Source: a bacterium (lineage in GTDB: Bacteria; Patescibacteriota; Microgenomatia; Levybacterales; UBA12049). Taken from it: a stretch of DNA of 39,741 bases. Positions 7,059 through 14,980 of this stretch are shown here, in pieces. Location: the NCBI GenBank assembly GCA_021791545.1, contig JAJYWL010000013.1, positions 1 through 39,741 of the forward strand. Direction: 5' to 3'. The position numbers and the translations under genes are program-made. Position 1 is the stretch's first letter. Every line of letters starts with the position of its first letter. Below the pieces are notes generated by a model. It had not been told where the DNA came from. It did no database searches and saw only the letters and a program-made list of their open reading frames with translations.

Positions 7059-8559
7059 AACTCAATTCCTTCCTTGAGGTCTTTTCCGGTTTTAAATTCG
7101 GATTAACAACTGCCTTTAGGAAAGGAAGGAATAAAATTATGTTAAAAAGTCCCCAGGCAACATTAGATATTATTGATGCATCAACCCCCCTTGTCACAAC
7201 TGCAAATACCGTAGAGACAGACATAAGAAAAATGTAGAAAAAATGAGGATATGCCAAAAAGAGAAAATTTCCACTTTTTTGTTTTTTAGGAGTAACTACA
7301 AATGCCATTTTTTGATTTAAAAATGCAGATTTAATTGCCTTTAGCTGTAAGGTCCATGCACTTTGCGAAAAAGAAATAGCTCTAAAAGTAAGTCTTCCCG
7401 ACGCGACAGCAAAAAGAGTTGAAAGGTTAAGAAACATAAAGGGAAGAAAAAACAAAGCAAAAGAAGTTGTAGATGTTGAAACAACTTGCCTTCCTGTTAA
7501 AAGAAAAAGTATGGGCATTGCCATATCTATAAGAAGAACTAGACCGTTAAAATAATAAAGAGCTGATGATAAATATTGGAATCTTTGAGCCCAAGTAAGT
7601 CCTCTTTTGAAAATAGGGTTCTCCCAGAAAAGTACCTCAAGTGAACCTCTTGCCCATCTTAATTGCTGTTTCCAATAAGACTGCATATCCTCAGGAGCAA
7701 GACCTTCTGCAAGAACTTCTCTTGTGTATCTTGATATCCATCCATTTTGATGAATTTTTAATGAAGTCAAAAAATCTTCGGCAATATTATCGGTCCTCAT
7801 TCCCCCGGCATCTACCAAAGCCTTTCTTCTTATTACTACGTTAGTCCCGCACATGAAAGCTGAATTTACCCTGTCTTTTCCTTCCATTATCGGGCCAAAA
7901 AAGAATTCCTGCTGCTCCCAAGCTCCTTTGGTAATTTCATTTACTAAATTATTTTTATAATACTGTGGGGTCTGTACAAACCCGATTCTCTTATCTGAAA
8001 AATAAGGTATAGTTTTTTCCAAAAAATCCTCATGAGGAGACATATCTGCATCAAAAATTACTATGATATCTCTATGAGTCTGGAGCAATGCGTTATTAAT
8101 ATTTCCCGCCTTTGCTCCCCCGCCGATTCTTCTCGTTATACATGAAACTCCGTAACTATGCGCAAGCCTCACGATTTCATGCCAGTTATCTTTCTTACCA
8201 ACAAGACCATCATTTAATACATAGACTTTAAAATTGTCGTACCTCATATTCAGAGTTGCCTTTAATGTTTCTTCGACAATGTCAGTTGGTTCACCAGCAA
8301 CAGTAATAAAAACATCTACTGTGGGATGATAACTTTCATCGAAAAGAGTTTCTTTTTGTTTTGCCGGCCACATCGTAAACCAAAAAAGAGCAGACATAAG
8401 TACATGATAAAATTCTCCAAAAAGAAGAAGTATATAAAGAGCAGGTGTTGCGGCATGATCCGGCATCAACCACCAGGAAAAATAAATAAGAGCAGCTGCC
8501 GTATTAATTAATAAAATCTGTTTATCTACTTTTTTTGCAAAAATTAATTTCTTTTCCAT
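7051..8559 (-). CDS. bcsA: Cellulose synthase catalytic subunit-like GT2 (BcsA family)
   Basis: The 502-residue membrane GT2 has all the processive synthase marks: D117 in VLNDG, DAD at 170-172, ED at 261-262 and QQLRW at 298-302. The gating-loop motif FVVTPK is at 420-425. Two helices come before the catalytic domain and about five after it. Length stops soon after the last helices, so the c-di-GMP-binding PilZ domain of classical BcsA is absent. The enzyme should polymerise a UDP-sugar and export the chain. I chose the ATG at 8559, two bases after the GH8 stop, rather than a start 20 codons upstream inside that gene. The polymer may not be cellulose. Confidence 0.88.
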   Translation of the reverse strand: MEKKLIFAKKVDKQILLINTAAALIYFSWWLMPDHAATPALYILLLFGEFYHVLMSALFWFTMWPAKQKETLFDESYHPTVDVFITVAGEPTDIVEETLKATLNMRYDNFKVYVLNDGLVGKKDNWHEIVRLAHSYGVSCITRRIGGGAKAGNINNALLQTHRDIIVIFDADMSPHEDFLEKTIPYFSDKRIGFVQTPQYYKNNLVNEITKGAWEQQEFFFGPIMEGKDRVNSAFMCGTNVVIRRKALVDAGGMRTDNIAEDFLTSLKIHQNGWISRYTREVLAEGLAPEDMQSYWKQQLRWARGSLEVLFWENPIFKRGLTWAQRFQYLSSALYYFNGLVLLIDMAMPILFLLTGRQVVSTSTTSFALFFLPFMFLNLSTLFAVASGRLTFRAISFSQSAWTLQLKAIKSAFLNQKMAFVVTPKKQKSGNFLFLAYPHFFYIFLMSVSTVFAVVTRGVDASIISNVAWGLFNIILFLPFLKAVVNPNLKPEKTSRKELSYA

Positions 8560-8561
8560 AT

Positions 8562-9743
8562 TTATTTTGATAAATCTACTAAATAATGATTGTATAAACC
8601 TGCACCAAACCATAACCAATTCTGGTCATAATAGGGCAATCTTTTATCAAAATCATTTGCCGCGCTGGAATAAAGACTAAGAATCTTTTGTTCATAAATC
8701 TTTTTAGCAACCGGTTCATCTGTAACAAAAAAATACCCCAGGGCGGTTCCATACATTGACGGTTTTTCTGCAGGTATCAAAACTTGCCCGTCATATGTAT
8801 AAGAACCACTGATTTTATGTATCGCCTGCCAGGTATATTTAAGTTTGTTATAGTTATTGTTCAAATAATCATAAGCTCTTTTATCTTTATTCCATTCATA
8901 GTCCAAAGTGATTCTCCAAGGAACTCTCATAGCGTCAAAAGAATAATTTGAATCCAAATTTCCCTCGACGGGGGTGACAATATTCCCCGATGAATCCAAT
9001 GCCAACCAATCAGGCGGAAGACCTATCCCGGTTTTTCCTCCCAAGTTTGCCTGCCCAGATTTGTTTAGAAGATCATAAGCAGGTCCTACTAAACTATTCC
9101 AATCATGACGCGGATCTACTTTTGCAAATATTCTCCAGGCGTAAGGTGCAAAATATGATGGATTTATAATTACCTGCCCATTTGTCTTAGCCCAATTACC
9201 ACCGGTGACATACATTTTTCCACTGACAGTTGCCGTATCTAAAGTCCAAAGAGAACTAAGAATATTTTTTGCTTGAGACATGTAATTGGCGTCATTCCAT
9301 CTTTTTGAGGCAAAAATTAGCGCAAGGGCTATATCCGTATCGGCATCGCTTGCCGAATTTATTCCCCCATTTTCAATGAACCCATATCCGCTCCCCGTCT
9401 TGCCCCACTTCCATCCGAAAAGATTATCGTTAGGTCTTTTCATGTTTTTCTCGGTCCAACTCCAAAGTGAATCGAACTCACTCTTATCGTCTATCCAAAC
9501 ACTTCGAAGCATACCGTAACTTTGTCCTTCGGAGGTGGTTATGTTATTTGCCGAAAAATCAATTACTCGTCCATTTTGAATGAATTGATTCTTATACTTT
9601 TCCCACGAGGAAGTTAACATATCCTTACTGGAAAAAGTTCTGTTTATTCTGCTATATTCACTGTTTTTATATAAAACGATAACAACAATTATTAATCCAA
9701 GGAAGATAAGTAAATAACCAATATACTTTTTATATTTAGTCAT
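8562..9743 (-). CDS. Glycoside hydrolase family 8 (BcsZ-like endoglucanase)
   Basis: This 393-residue GH8 protein has a single N-terminal membrane anchor (residues about 8-25), so the catalytic domain should be outside the cytoplasm. The family acid is E72 in TSEGQSYGM, and the conserved aspartates lie in SDADTDIALA (133-140). GH8 includes endo-beta-1,4-glucanases, chitosanases and xylanases; bacterial cellulose operons normally carry one (BcsZ) that trims the polymer. It lies between a small membrane protein gene three bases upstream and the BcsA-like gene two bases downstream, which fits that role. The exact substrate is inferred from context. Confidence 0.9.
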   Translation of the reverse strand: MTKYKKYIGYLLIFLGLIIVVIVLYKNSEYSRINRTFSSKDMLTSSWEKYKNQFIQNGRVIDFSANNITTSEGQSYGMLRSVWIDDKSEFDSLWSWTEKNMKRPNDNLFGWKWGKTGSGYGFIENGGINSASDADTDIALALIFASKRWNDANYMSQAKNILSSLWTLDTATVSGKMYVTGGNWAKTNGQVIINPSYFAPYAWRIFAKVDPRHDWNSLVGPAYDLLNKSGQANLGGKTGIGLPPDWLALDSSGNIVTPVEGNLDSNYSFDAMRVPWRITLDYEWNKDKRAYDYLNNNYNKLKYTWQAIHKISGSYTYDGQVLIPAEKPSMYGTALGYFFVTDEPVAKKIYEQKILSLYSSAANDFDKRLPYYDQNWLWFGAGLYNHYLVDLSK

Positions 9744-9746
9744 CTT

Positions 9747-10151
9747 TTATTTCCAATCTAATACATCTTTTCCGGGAGAAAGTAAGATATTTATATTCTT
9801 TATCTTTCTCAAAAAGTTCAGTACTGCTCTTACGGGTAAAAACTCAAGAAGATAATAACCTAAAATAAAAAGAATAAATGAGAAACCGAGAAGTGTAAAA
9901 GTAAGCCACTGAGGGAAAGAATTATCTGTATAAAAATCGGCGTTTTGATCTGACGTAGCATTGATATTGTTTGGAGTTACAGCAAGTAAAGTATTATTAG
10001 TATCAAAATTCATTGGATCAGAAGTCTCGTAGTTTGCAAAAATTATTGTAGGTTCAGACTTTTGAGATACGGGAGAGATTAAAGAATTAAATATTCCAAA
10101 AGAAATTGTAAGTAGAACAAAAAATGTAAATAAAAATGCTTTCTTTATCAT
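9747..10151 (-). CDS. Small two-helix membrane protein of the exopolysaccharide operon
   Basis: The 134-residue protein has an N-terminal signal-like helix (about 4-25), a 55-residue outside region rich in Asn, Asp and Thr, and a second helix (about 85-105) with a short basic cytoplasmic tail. I do not recognise a family. It is the first gene of the operon with GH8, BcsA-like and GT-C genes, three bases before the GH8 start. Its position and topology would suit an accessory subunit of the synthase. It is much too short to be BcsB. A promoter lies at 10157-10184. Confidence 0.7.
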   Translation of the reverse strand: MIKKAFLFTFFVLLTISFGIFNSLISPVSQKSEPTIIFANYETSDPMNFDTNNTLLAVTPNNINATSDQNADFYTDNSFPQWLTFTLLGFSFILFILGYYLLEFLPVRAVLNFLRKIKNINILLSPGKDVLDWK

Positions 10152-10156
10152 AGTAA

Positions 10157-10184
10157 TTTATAGTTTTAAGAGGCTTCATGTTAA
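10157..10184 (-). promoter_or_regulatory. Promoter TTAACA-16-TATAAA for the exopolysaccharide operon
   Basis: On the minus strand TTAACA (10179-10184) and TATAAA (10157-10162) are 16 bases apart. The -10 ends five bases before the ATG at 10151, so the operon mRNA is predicted to have no or almost no leader. Two AGTAAG hexamers lie just upstream (10199 and 10215). Confidence 0.5.
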
Positions 10185-10237
10185 ATTTTTAAGGTGAAAG
10201 TAAGCTTAAGAACAAGTAAGGATTAAGAAAGAAAGGA

Positions 10238-10591
10238 CTAAAGATATTTTTCTACTACTTTTTCAAGGTCATCTATATCAAAAGGCTTGAGAAGACAATC
10301 ACTTGCTTTTATATCCTGACTTATTCTCTTTGTATTACTACTTGCCGAGATAATTACAATGGGAATATTTCTTGTAATAGGATCCTTGCGAAGCTCAACC
10401 GCAATCTCTTGTCCTGTAAGATGCGGCATCCAAAGATCGAGAAGAATTAGAGAAGGTTTTACTTTTTTTATTTTTTCCACAACGTCTTCGCTACTTCCAA
10501 GAGTTTCTACTTTATATCCCTTTTCTTCCAAAACTATTTTTATTACTTCTACGATTCCATCATCGTCATCGCAAATTAAAACTTTTTTCAT
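10238..10591 (-). CDS. Single-domain response regulator (CheY-like)
   Basis: The 117-residue receiver domain has the acidic pocket (CDDDD, residues 7-11), the phospho-acceptor D52 in LLDLWMP, the conserved Ser in IISAS (about 82) and Lys in LLKPF (about 103). There is no output domain. It must therefore act by protein contact or as part of a phosphorelay. It starts three bases after the stop of the histidine kinase and is surely its partner. The next gene downstream is the exopolysaccharide operon on the same strand, 87 bases away, with its own promoter. Confidence 0.93.
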   Translation of the reverse strand: MKKVLICDDDDGIVEVIKIVLEEKGYKVETLGSSEDVVEKIKKVKPSLILLDLWMPHLTGQEIAVELRKDPITRNIPIVIISASSNTKRISQDIKASDCLLKPFDIDDLEKVVEKYL

Positions 10592-10594
10592 TTT

Positions 10595-12772
10595 TTATTT
10601 CCTTAATGGCAATATTACAGTAAAAATAGATCCTTTTCCATCAGGATTATTACCAACTTCTATTGTTCCATTGTATCTCTTTACTATTTCACTCGATATA
10701 AAAAGGCCAATTCCCATTCCCGAAAATTTCTGAGAAGCATTTTCCGAACGATAGAATCTTTCAAAAATTCTTTCTCTCTGAGTCTCGTTAACTCCTATTC
10801 CATAATCTATTATAGAAATTTTTATTTTATTATTTTCTTTCTTTGTATCTACTATTACCCTATCTGACTCAGGAGAATATTTTATAGCATTATTCAAAAG
10901 ATTTGACAAAACTTGCTCGAATCTAAATTTGTCTCCGATAAATTTATAATCCACTCTTCCCCTTCTTATAATTTTATGTTTTTTCTCTCCTGCCTGGACA
11001 CTTTCTATTATTTCGTCCACCATTTTATCAAAATCAAATCTCAATGAAGCAAATTTTGCTCTACTTAATTGTATTCTTGAAACCTCCAACAGATCACCTA
11101 CTAATCTATTCAATTTATTTATGGATACCTCCATATTTTCCATGATCAAATTCATTCTTGGATTTTGGAATTTCGAAACTTCTCTTTTTAAAATTTGTTC
11201 ATAACCCTTAATTGTAGTTAGTGGTGTTTTGAGCTCATGACTTGCTACTGCAACAAACTCATCCTTTTGTCTTTCAAGTTCTAGTTGTTTTGAAATATCC
11301 CTTGTTATCACAGATATTTCCACAATATCTCCAAACTTATTAAATACTGGAGAGATTGTCAGTGAAACATCAATAATTTTCCCTTTCTTTGTAACTCTTT
11401 TTGTCTGAAAATTCTCAAGAGCCTCACCACTTGAAAGAGTTTTCATTATGTAATCCAACTCTTTTATCCTACTTTTGGGGAAAATCTTTATAATAGGCTT
11501 TCCTAACATCTCCTCTTCCCTAAATCCGTAAAGCTTTTCTGCTCCCCTGTTCCAGCTAGTTACTATCGCTCTTAAATCTTTACTTATGATAGGATCATCT
11601 GTTGACTCTACTATTGATGCCAGTCTCGAAGAATAACTTTCAGATTTTTTATGTTCGGTAAGATCAAGAACAAATGCTATTGCAGTCTGTTTTCTTTTAT
11701 CTAGTACTGAAGCGCCTATAAGTACGGGGATTTTATCACCATTTTTCTTAAGATATTCTTTCTCATAAGGGTTGACCATTCCTTTAACCTTAATTTCCTC
11801 CAAAGCATTTCTTGTAGTATTTTTAAACTCTTCAGGTGTTATATCAAAAAAAGTTAACTTTCTTTTTTCAAACTCTTTCCTTGAATACCTAAGCATTTTT
11901 AGAAACACATCATTTGCTTCTAATATAATTCCCCTTCTTAAATCAGCAACATAGACACCGATAACGCTTGAGGAAGTAAGCCTTTTGAGTTTTTCTTCAT
12001 CTTCTCTTAACTTTTCATAAACCTTCCTTCTTTCTGTAATATCTCTTAAAACTATTATCCTTAATTCATTTTTCTTATAACCGCTCTTTAGATCGGAAAT
12101 TAAATAATCTATTGGAATCCCTTCTTTACTTTTTTTGTTTAGAATCATGTTACTAGAAAAATCGTTTGAAACTTGTTTCCTATATAGATTATTTATATTA
12201 ATTTTTTTATTATTTTTACTGTCTAGAAATTCGACAGCAGTTCTAATGTTTTTTCCAATTGCTTCTTTTAATTCCAGTCCTGAAAGATTTTCTGCAGTAG
12301 AGTTCATATATGAAATTATTCCTTTTCTATCGGTCACTATAATTCCGTCATCAATATTTCCCATAACATTCATAAACCAGTCTCTTTGTTCCGTTGAGGA
12401 AATTGAAGATTCTTTTTGACTTACGATTATCCAAGAAAAGAAAATCCCCTGAAGAAAAAATATTGACAACTGAAAAGCGTGATTTCTTACAAAGAAAATT
12501 TCATGATACGGAGGGAAAAAAAAATACTCAAGAGTAAAAATTCCAAGAATTGTTGCAAAAACACCGGAGAACATATTACCCAAAAGAGCACATATTATTA
12601 TTACAAAATATATTAGAAGATAATTATCTCCCATTCCAGAAAGATTTAATCTATATCTTAGAAATACTGTAAGACCTGTAAGGATTATTGGGAAAATAAA
12701 AGTTGCAGAAAAATGTCCAATCTTCGTCTTCTCGAATCTCTTGTATATATCGACAGCATTTTTAAGGCTCAT
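10595..12772 (-). CDS. PAS-domain sensor histidine kinase
   Basis: The 725-residue kinase starts with a DUF4118-like/KdpD-like block of about four helices (residues 20-118), with almost no external loop. Three PAS domains follow (about 128-250, 258-380 and 382-500). The HisKA domain has VASHELKTPLTT with phospho-acceptor H512. The ATPase domain has NLLNNAIKYSP (N box), DYGIGV (G1) and GMGIGLF (G2). Membrane and PAS parts suggest it senses a redox or small-molecule cue near the membrane. I chose the ATG at 12772 because TATAAT ends nine bases before it. A GTG at 12817 would lie upstream of that box. It is co-transcribed with the response regulator. Confidence 0.92.
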   Translation of the reverse strand: MSLKNAVDIYKRFEKTKIGHFSATFIFPIILTGLTVFLRYRLNLSGMGDNYLLIYFVIIICALLGNMFSGVFATILGIFTLEYFFFPPYHEIFFVRNHAFQLSIFFLQGIFFSWIIVSQKESSISSTEQRDWFMNVMGNIDDGIIVTDRKGIISYMNSTAENLSGLELKEAIGKNIRTAVEFLDSKNNKKININNLYRKQVSNDFSSNMILNKKSKEGIPIDYLISDLKSGYKKNELRIIVLRDITERRKVYEKLREDEEKLKRLTSSSVIGVYVADLRRGIILEANDVFLKMLRYSRKEFEKRKLTFFDITPEEFKNTTRNALEEIKVKGMVNPYEKEYLKKNGDKIPVLIGASVLDKRKQTAIAFVLDLTEHKKSESYSSRLASIVESTDDPIISKDLRAIVTSWNRGAEKLYGFREEEMLGKPIIKIFPKSRIKELDYIMKTLSSGEALENFQTKRVTKKGKIIDVSLTISPVFNKFGDIVEISVITRDISKQLELERQKDEFVAVASHELKTPLTTIKGYEQILKREVSKFQNPRMNLIMENMEVSINKLNRLVGDLLEVSRIQLSRAKFASLRFDFDKMVDEIIESVQAGEKKHKIIRRGRVDYKFIGDKFRFEQVLSNLLNNAIKYSPESDRVIVDTKKENNKIKISIIDYGIGVNETQRERIFERFYRSENASQKFSGMGIGLFISSEIVKRYNGTIEVGNNPDGKGSIFTVILPLRK

Positions 12773-12781
12773 AACTCTATG

Positions 12782-12787
12782 ATTATA
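12782..12787 (-). promoter_or_regulatory. -10 element TATAAT for the kinase operon
   Basis: On the minus strand TATAAT ends nine bases before the ATG at 12772, so the leader would be two or three bases. The upstream AAAAGGAGAG looks like a Shine-Dalgarno sequence but lies too far from that ATG and, by this reading, is not transcribed. Confidence 0.5.
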
Positions 12788-12845
12788 CTCTCCTTTTGAG
12801 AGAGGCAATAATACCACTAATAGTAGGAATTGTAAAAAGAGGAAG

Positions 12846-13634
12846 TTAGTTAGATGATTCTGTTAATAAATCTTTAAGTCCTGTAGTCACATTTTTTGCT
12901 GCTTTTGTGTAATTACAAAAATCACAATCCGATGAAGGATCAGGAACAACATCTCTTGATAGACACTCATAAGCATCCCTTATTGCTTTTTCAACCCATG
13001 TATCATCTCCCTTATACGGAATTATCTTTATATCAAACTCTAATTTAGCATCAAATTTTTCGTTCTCCGTATTTCCATTACAATAAACAAAATAGCCTGT
13101 ATCACTTACTTCAAAATTATTTTTTCTGAAAAGCCATTGATATATTTCCATCTGTCTTTTGTAACCTATTTGCCATTCGGCATCAAGGTTAACTTCTTCG
13201 TCTTTTGATGTAGCCTTATAATCTACGATAATAAGCTGGCCTTTGGGATTTACCCATAAATCATCTATCCCTCCTGTTATAAAGAAATTTGTTGGTTTAT
13301 GTAGATAAGTAATACCTCCCCTTAATGCGTCTCTCCACTCGTTAAGTCTGGGATGTTTAAAAGGAATAGCATCTATTCCAAATTTCTTCATTAAGGGATG
13401 CTGTTCCTGTTTTTCTCTTAAGATATCAAACTCTTTTTTCAAAAGCTTATCAACAGCACTATTTAATGAGAAAGGGAATCCCGGTGGCCTATCTATTCCT
13501 AAGCGCCTGTCTAGATAAAAACATCTGGGACAATTTAAAAAAAGGTCAAGTCTTGCTCTACTTAACCTGTAGGGTGCACCCGATAAAGGGTTAAAGAGAT
13601 TTCCTTTTCTTTGAGGATTGTAGTACTTTGACAT
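12846..13634 (-). CDS. PD-(D/E)XK nuclease-like protein with two Cys pairs
   Basis: The 262-residue protein has a RecB/Cas4-type PD-(D/E)XK core: GGIDDLW (D124) followed by IIVDYKAT (D138, K140), with a helix ending in EIYQWLF (about 163-169), where such enzymes carry a QxxxY motif. A CPRC at 35-38 near the N-terminus and a CDFC at 237-240 near the C-terminus could bind a 4Fe-4S cluster or zinc, as in Cas4 and AddB. No cas gene or CRISPR array is in the window, so a CRISPR adaptation role is not supported. DNA repair or processing is more likely. TATAAT ends nine bases before the ATG. Confidence 0.82.
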   Translation of the reverse strand: MSKYYNPQRKGNLFNPLSGAPYRLSRARLDLFLNCPRCFYLDRRLGIDRPPGFPFSLNSAVDKLLKKEFDILREKQEQHPLMKKFGIDAIPFKHPRLNEWRDALRGGITYLHKPTNFFITGGIDDLWVNPKGQLIIVDYKATSKDEEVNLDAEWQIGYKRQMEIYQWLFRKNNFEVSDTGYFVYCNGNTENEKFDAKLEFDIKIIPYKGDDTWVEKAIRDAYECLSRDVVPDPSSDCDFCNYTKAAKNVTTGLKDLLTESSN

Positions 13635-13643
13635 TACTCAACC

Positions 13644-13649
13644 ATTATA
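13644..13649 (-). promoter_or_regulatory. -10 element TATAAT
   Basis: On the minus strand TATAAT ends nine bases before the ATG at 13634. No Shine-Dalgarno sequence is present. It lies between the nuclease-like gene and the 64-residue gene upstream. Confidence 0.45.
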
Positions 13650-13668
13650 AATTAAAAGAAGTTATTTG

Positions 13669-13863
13669 TTAAGCAATCGTTTCTTTTTCTTTTCTTTTAA
13701 ACGGCACGATCTTGGAAGAATCTACCGGAACCTCAATTACACTCTCTCCTCTTATTTCCGTTCTTGAAGGAAGACCTTTAGGTCCAATAGGTGGTCTTAT
13801 AGATTTAATTCTTGAAACTTCTCCCCCACCTTGAATTATTTCAAAATTATTTTTCTCTCCCAT
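13669..13863 (-). CDS. Unassigned 64-residue protein
   Basis: This protein starts MGEKNNFEIIQGGGEV and has a proline-glycine rich middle (RPPIGPKGLPSR), a short strand-like stretch (SVIEVPVDSSKIV) and a basic C-terminus. No family is recognised and there is no membrane helix. The ATG at 13863 is preceded by GGAGAAGG and lies one base after the stop of the MazG-like gene, so it is co-transcribed and probably co-translated with it. An in-frame start six codons upstream lies inside that gene and is less likely. Confidence 0.6.
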   Translation of the reverse strand: MGEKNNFEIIQGGGEVSRIKSIRPPIGPKGLPSRTEIRGESVIEVPVDSSKIVPFKRKEKETIA

Positions 13864-13864
13864 A

Positions 13865-14485
13865 TTACCTTCTCCTTCCAAGTCTTGTAGGAATTATATC
13901 AGCTCTTGAAACCCTTTGATTAAGACTTATTATTGCCTCAATTACTTCTTCCATATCTGCCATTTCTTCTATAAACTTGGGTCTTTTTTGTGCTTCAGTT
14001 AAGGCAACTCCGTTAACCTGAAGCTTATCTACAGCCAATAACTCCATAAACTCTTCCCTCATTTTTGCAGCAAGAAGAATAGGCATTTCACTTTTGTCTG
14101 CAACCCTTGTTACGGCAGTTTTTCCGTCTTTCTTGAAAAGTTGCGGAACTTTATCTCTAATAAGTTTCGGTTGCCCGTAATCTTCTCCATCGCTTACAGA
14201 AACAAGAACAAGATGCTTGGTGAATTTCCCGTTTGAAACCTGTTTTGCTTCTTTTCTTGTCCTAACCATTTCAATAGTAAGTCTCGGATTTAAGTTTATT
14301 ATTGCCTCCATCCCTTCATAGATGGATCTTAGGTTTCCTCTAAGACTTTTCCATGTAGGTTCAGCTGCCCATTTTTCTATATTTTGTTCAAGACTCGTTA
14401 CCCCTATATCGATTCTTGCAACAATTCCTTTAAAAGCCTCATTTTGTAAATCTCTTCCACTTGCTGTTTCACTTCCCTTGTCCAT
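13865..14485 (-). CDS. MazG-like nucleotide pyrophosphohydrolase
   Basis: The 206-residue protein has a C-terminal all-alpha NTP pyrophosphatase domain. The pattern is PKLIRDKVPQLFKKDGK (about 105-121), a helix with KMREEFMELL (about 146-155) and EEMADMEEVIEAI (about 178-190). The EExxE and ExxD-type acidic residues bind Mg. The nearest relatives are the phosphoribosyl-ATP pyrophosphohydrolase-like family with a KLVRDKIP signature. It would clear a non-canonical nucleotide or an NTP-linked metabolite. The first 100 residues are a separate helical domain I cannot assign. No histidine biosynthesis genes are nearby, so HisE is unlikely. Confidence 0.75.
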   Translation of the reverse strand: MDKGSETASGRDLQNEAFKGIVARIDIGVTSLEQNIEKWAAEPTWKSLRGNLRSIYEGMEAIINLNPRLTIEMVRTRKEAKQVSNGKFTKHLVLVSVSDGEDYGQPKLIRDKVPQLFKKDGKTAVTRVADKSEMPILLAAKMREEFMELLAVDKLQVNGVALTEAQKRPKFIEEMADMEEVIEAIISLNQRVSRADIIPTRLGRRR

Positions 14486-14492
14486 AACACCT

Positions 14493-14501
14493 ATTCTACC
14501 A
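14493..14501 (-). promoter_or_regulatory. Extended -10 TGG-TAGAAT, near-leaderless start
   Basis: On the minus strand TAGAAT (14493-14498), preceded by TGG, ends seven bases before the ATG at 14485. There is no Shine-Dalgarno sequence. Confidence 0.5.
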
Positions 14502-14529
14502 GATAAGTAAATACATAATATGGTTGTGC

Positions 14530-14558
14530 TTGATTTTACTTTCCTATAGTTTTATAAT
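14530..14558 (+). promoter_or_regulatory. Promoter TTGATT-17-TATAAT
   Basis: TTGATT (14530-14535) and TATAAT (14553-14558) are 17 bases apart. The -10 ends ten bases before the ATG at 14569, giving a predicted leader of about four bases and no room for a Shine-Dalgarno sequence. Confidence 0.75.
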
Positions 14559-14568
14559 TCAGAGCAAT

Positions 14569-14943
14569 ATGACATTAGAACAAAGAAATGTGTTCCATAG
14601 ATCTGAAGGATTCAGCACCCATTTAAGGGAAAGAAGGACTCAGTTAAGAAAACAATATCCCCGTTTAGAAACTGCTCCATGGACAGGACCTGACGGAGTA
14701 CAGAGTTATGTAGCTGAGGCTACTCCCAACTGGTCTTCTTTGCAAAAATATGAACCTATAATGCGCGAGTGGTTTGAGGTAAGAAAGCAAATATTTGCCG
14801 CAGATTCAAAAGAAAAAAGATGGAAACTGACAGACGAATTCTATAAAAAACACGACGGCATGAAAACACCCGAAGGAGAAGAAGTAATGGCCGTTATTTC
14901 CGGTCCCTTCAGCATAATTACAAACCTCGTTTCGAACTGGTAG
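14569..14943 (+). CDS. Unassigned 124-residue protein
   Basis: This soluble protein starts MTLEQRNVFHRSEGF and is rich in Arg, Lys, Glu and Trp. Two helix-like stretches (THLRERRTQLRKQYPR and SLQKYEPIMREWFEVRKQIF) flank a WTGPDGVQSYVAE strand. No family is recognised. The consensus promoter at 14530-14558 fixes the start at the ATG at 14569, because the in-frame TTG at 14524 lies upstream of that promoter. The gene lies 37 bases before the transketolase genes on the same strand and may be co-transcribed with them. Confidence 0.7.
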   Translation: MTLEQRNVFHRSEGFSTHLRERRTQLRKQYPRLETAPWTGPDGVQSYVAEATPNWSSLQKYEPIMREWFEVRKQIFAADSKEKRWKLTDEFYKKHDGMKTPEGEEVMAVISGPFSIITNLVSNW

Positions 14944-14980
14944 ACTTGTTTTTTAACACAAATTCAGCCATGCTATATGT

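Noticed and set aside
12773-12817. GTG start of the histidine kinase at 12817
   Set aside because: It lies upstream of a clear TATAAT whose transcript would begin close to the ATG at 12772, and the extra residues look unlike a kinase N-terminus.
12846-13634. CRISPR-associated Cas4
   Set aside because: The core and Cys pairs fit the wider family, but no repeat array or other cas gene is in the window.
13865-14485. Histidine biosynthesis HisE
   Set aside because: The domain is related, but no other his gene is near and a 100-residue N-terminal domain is present.
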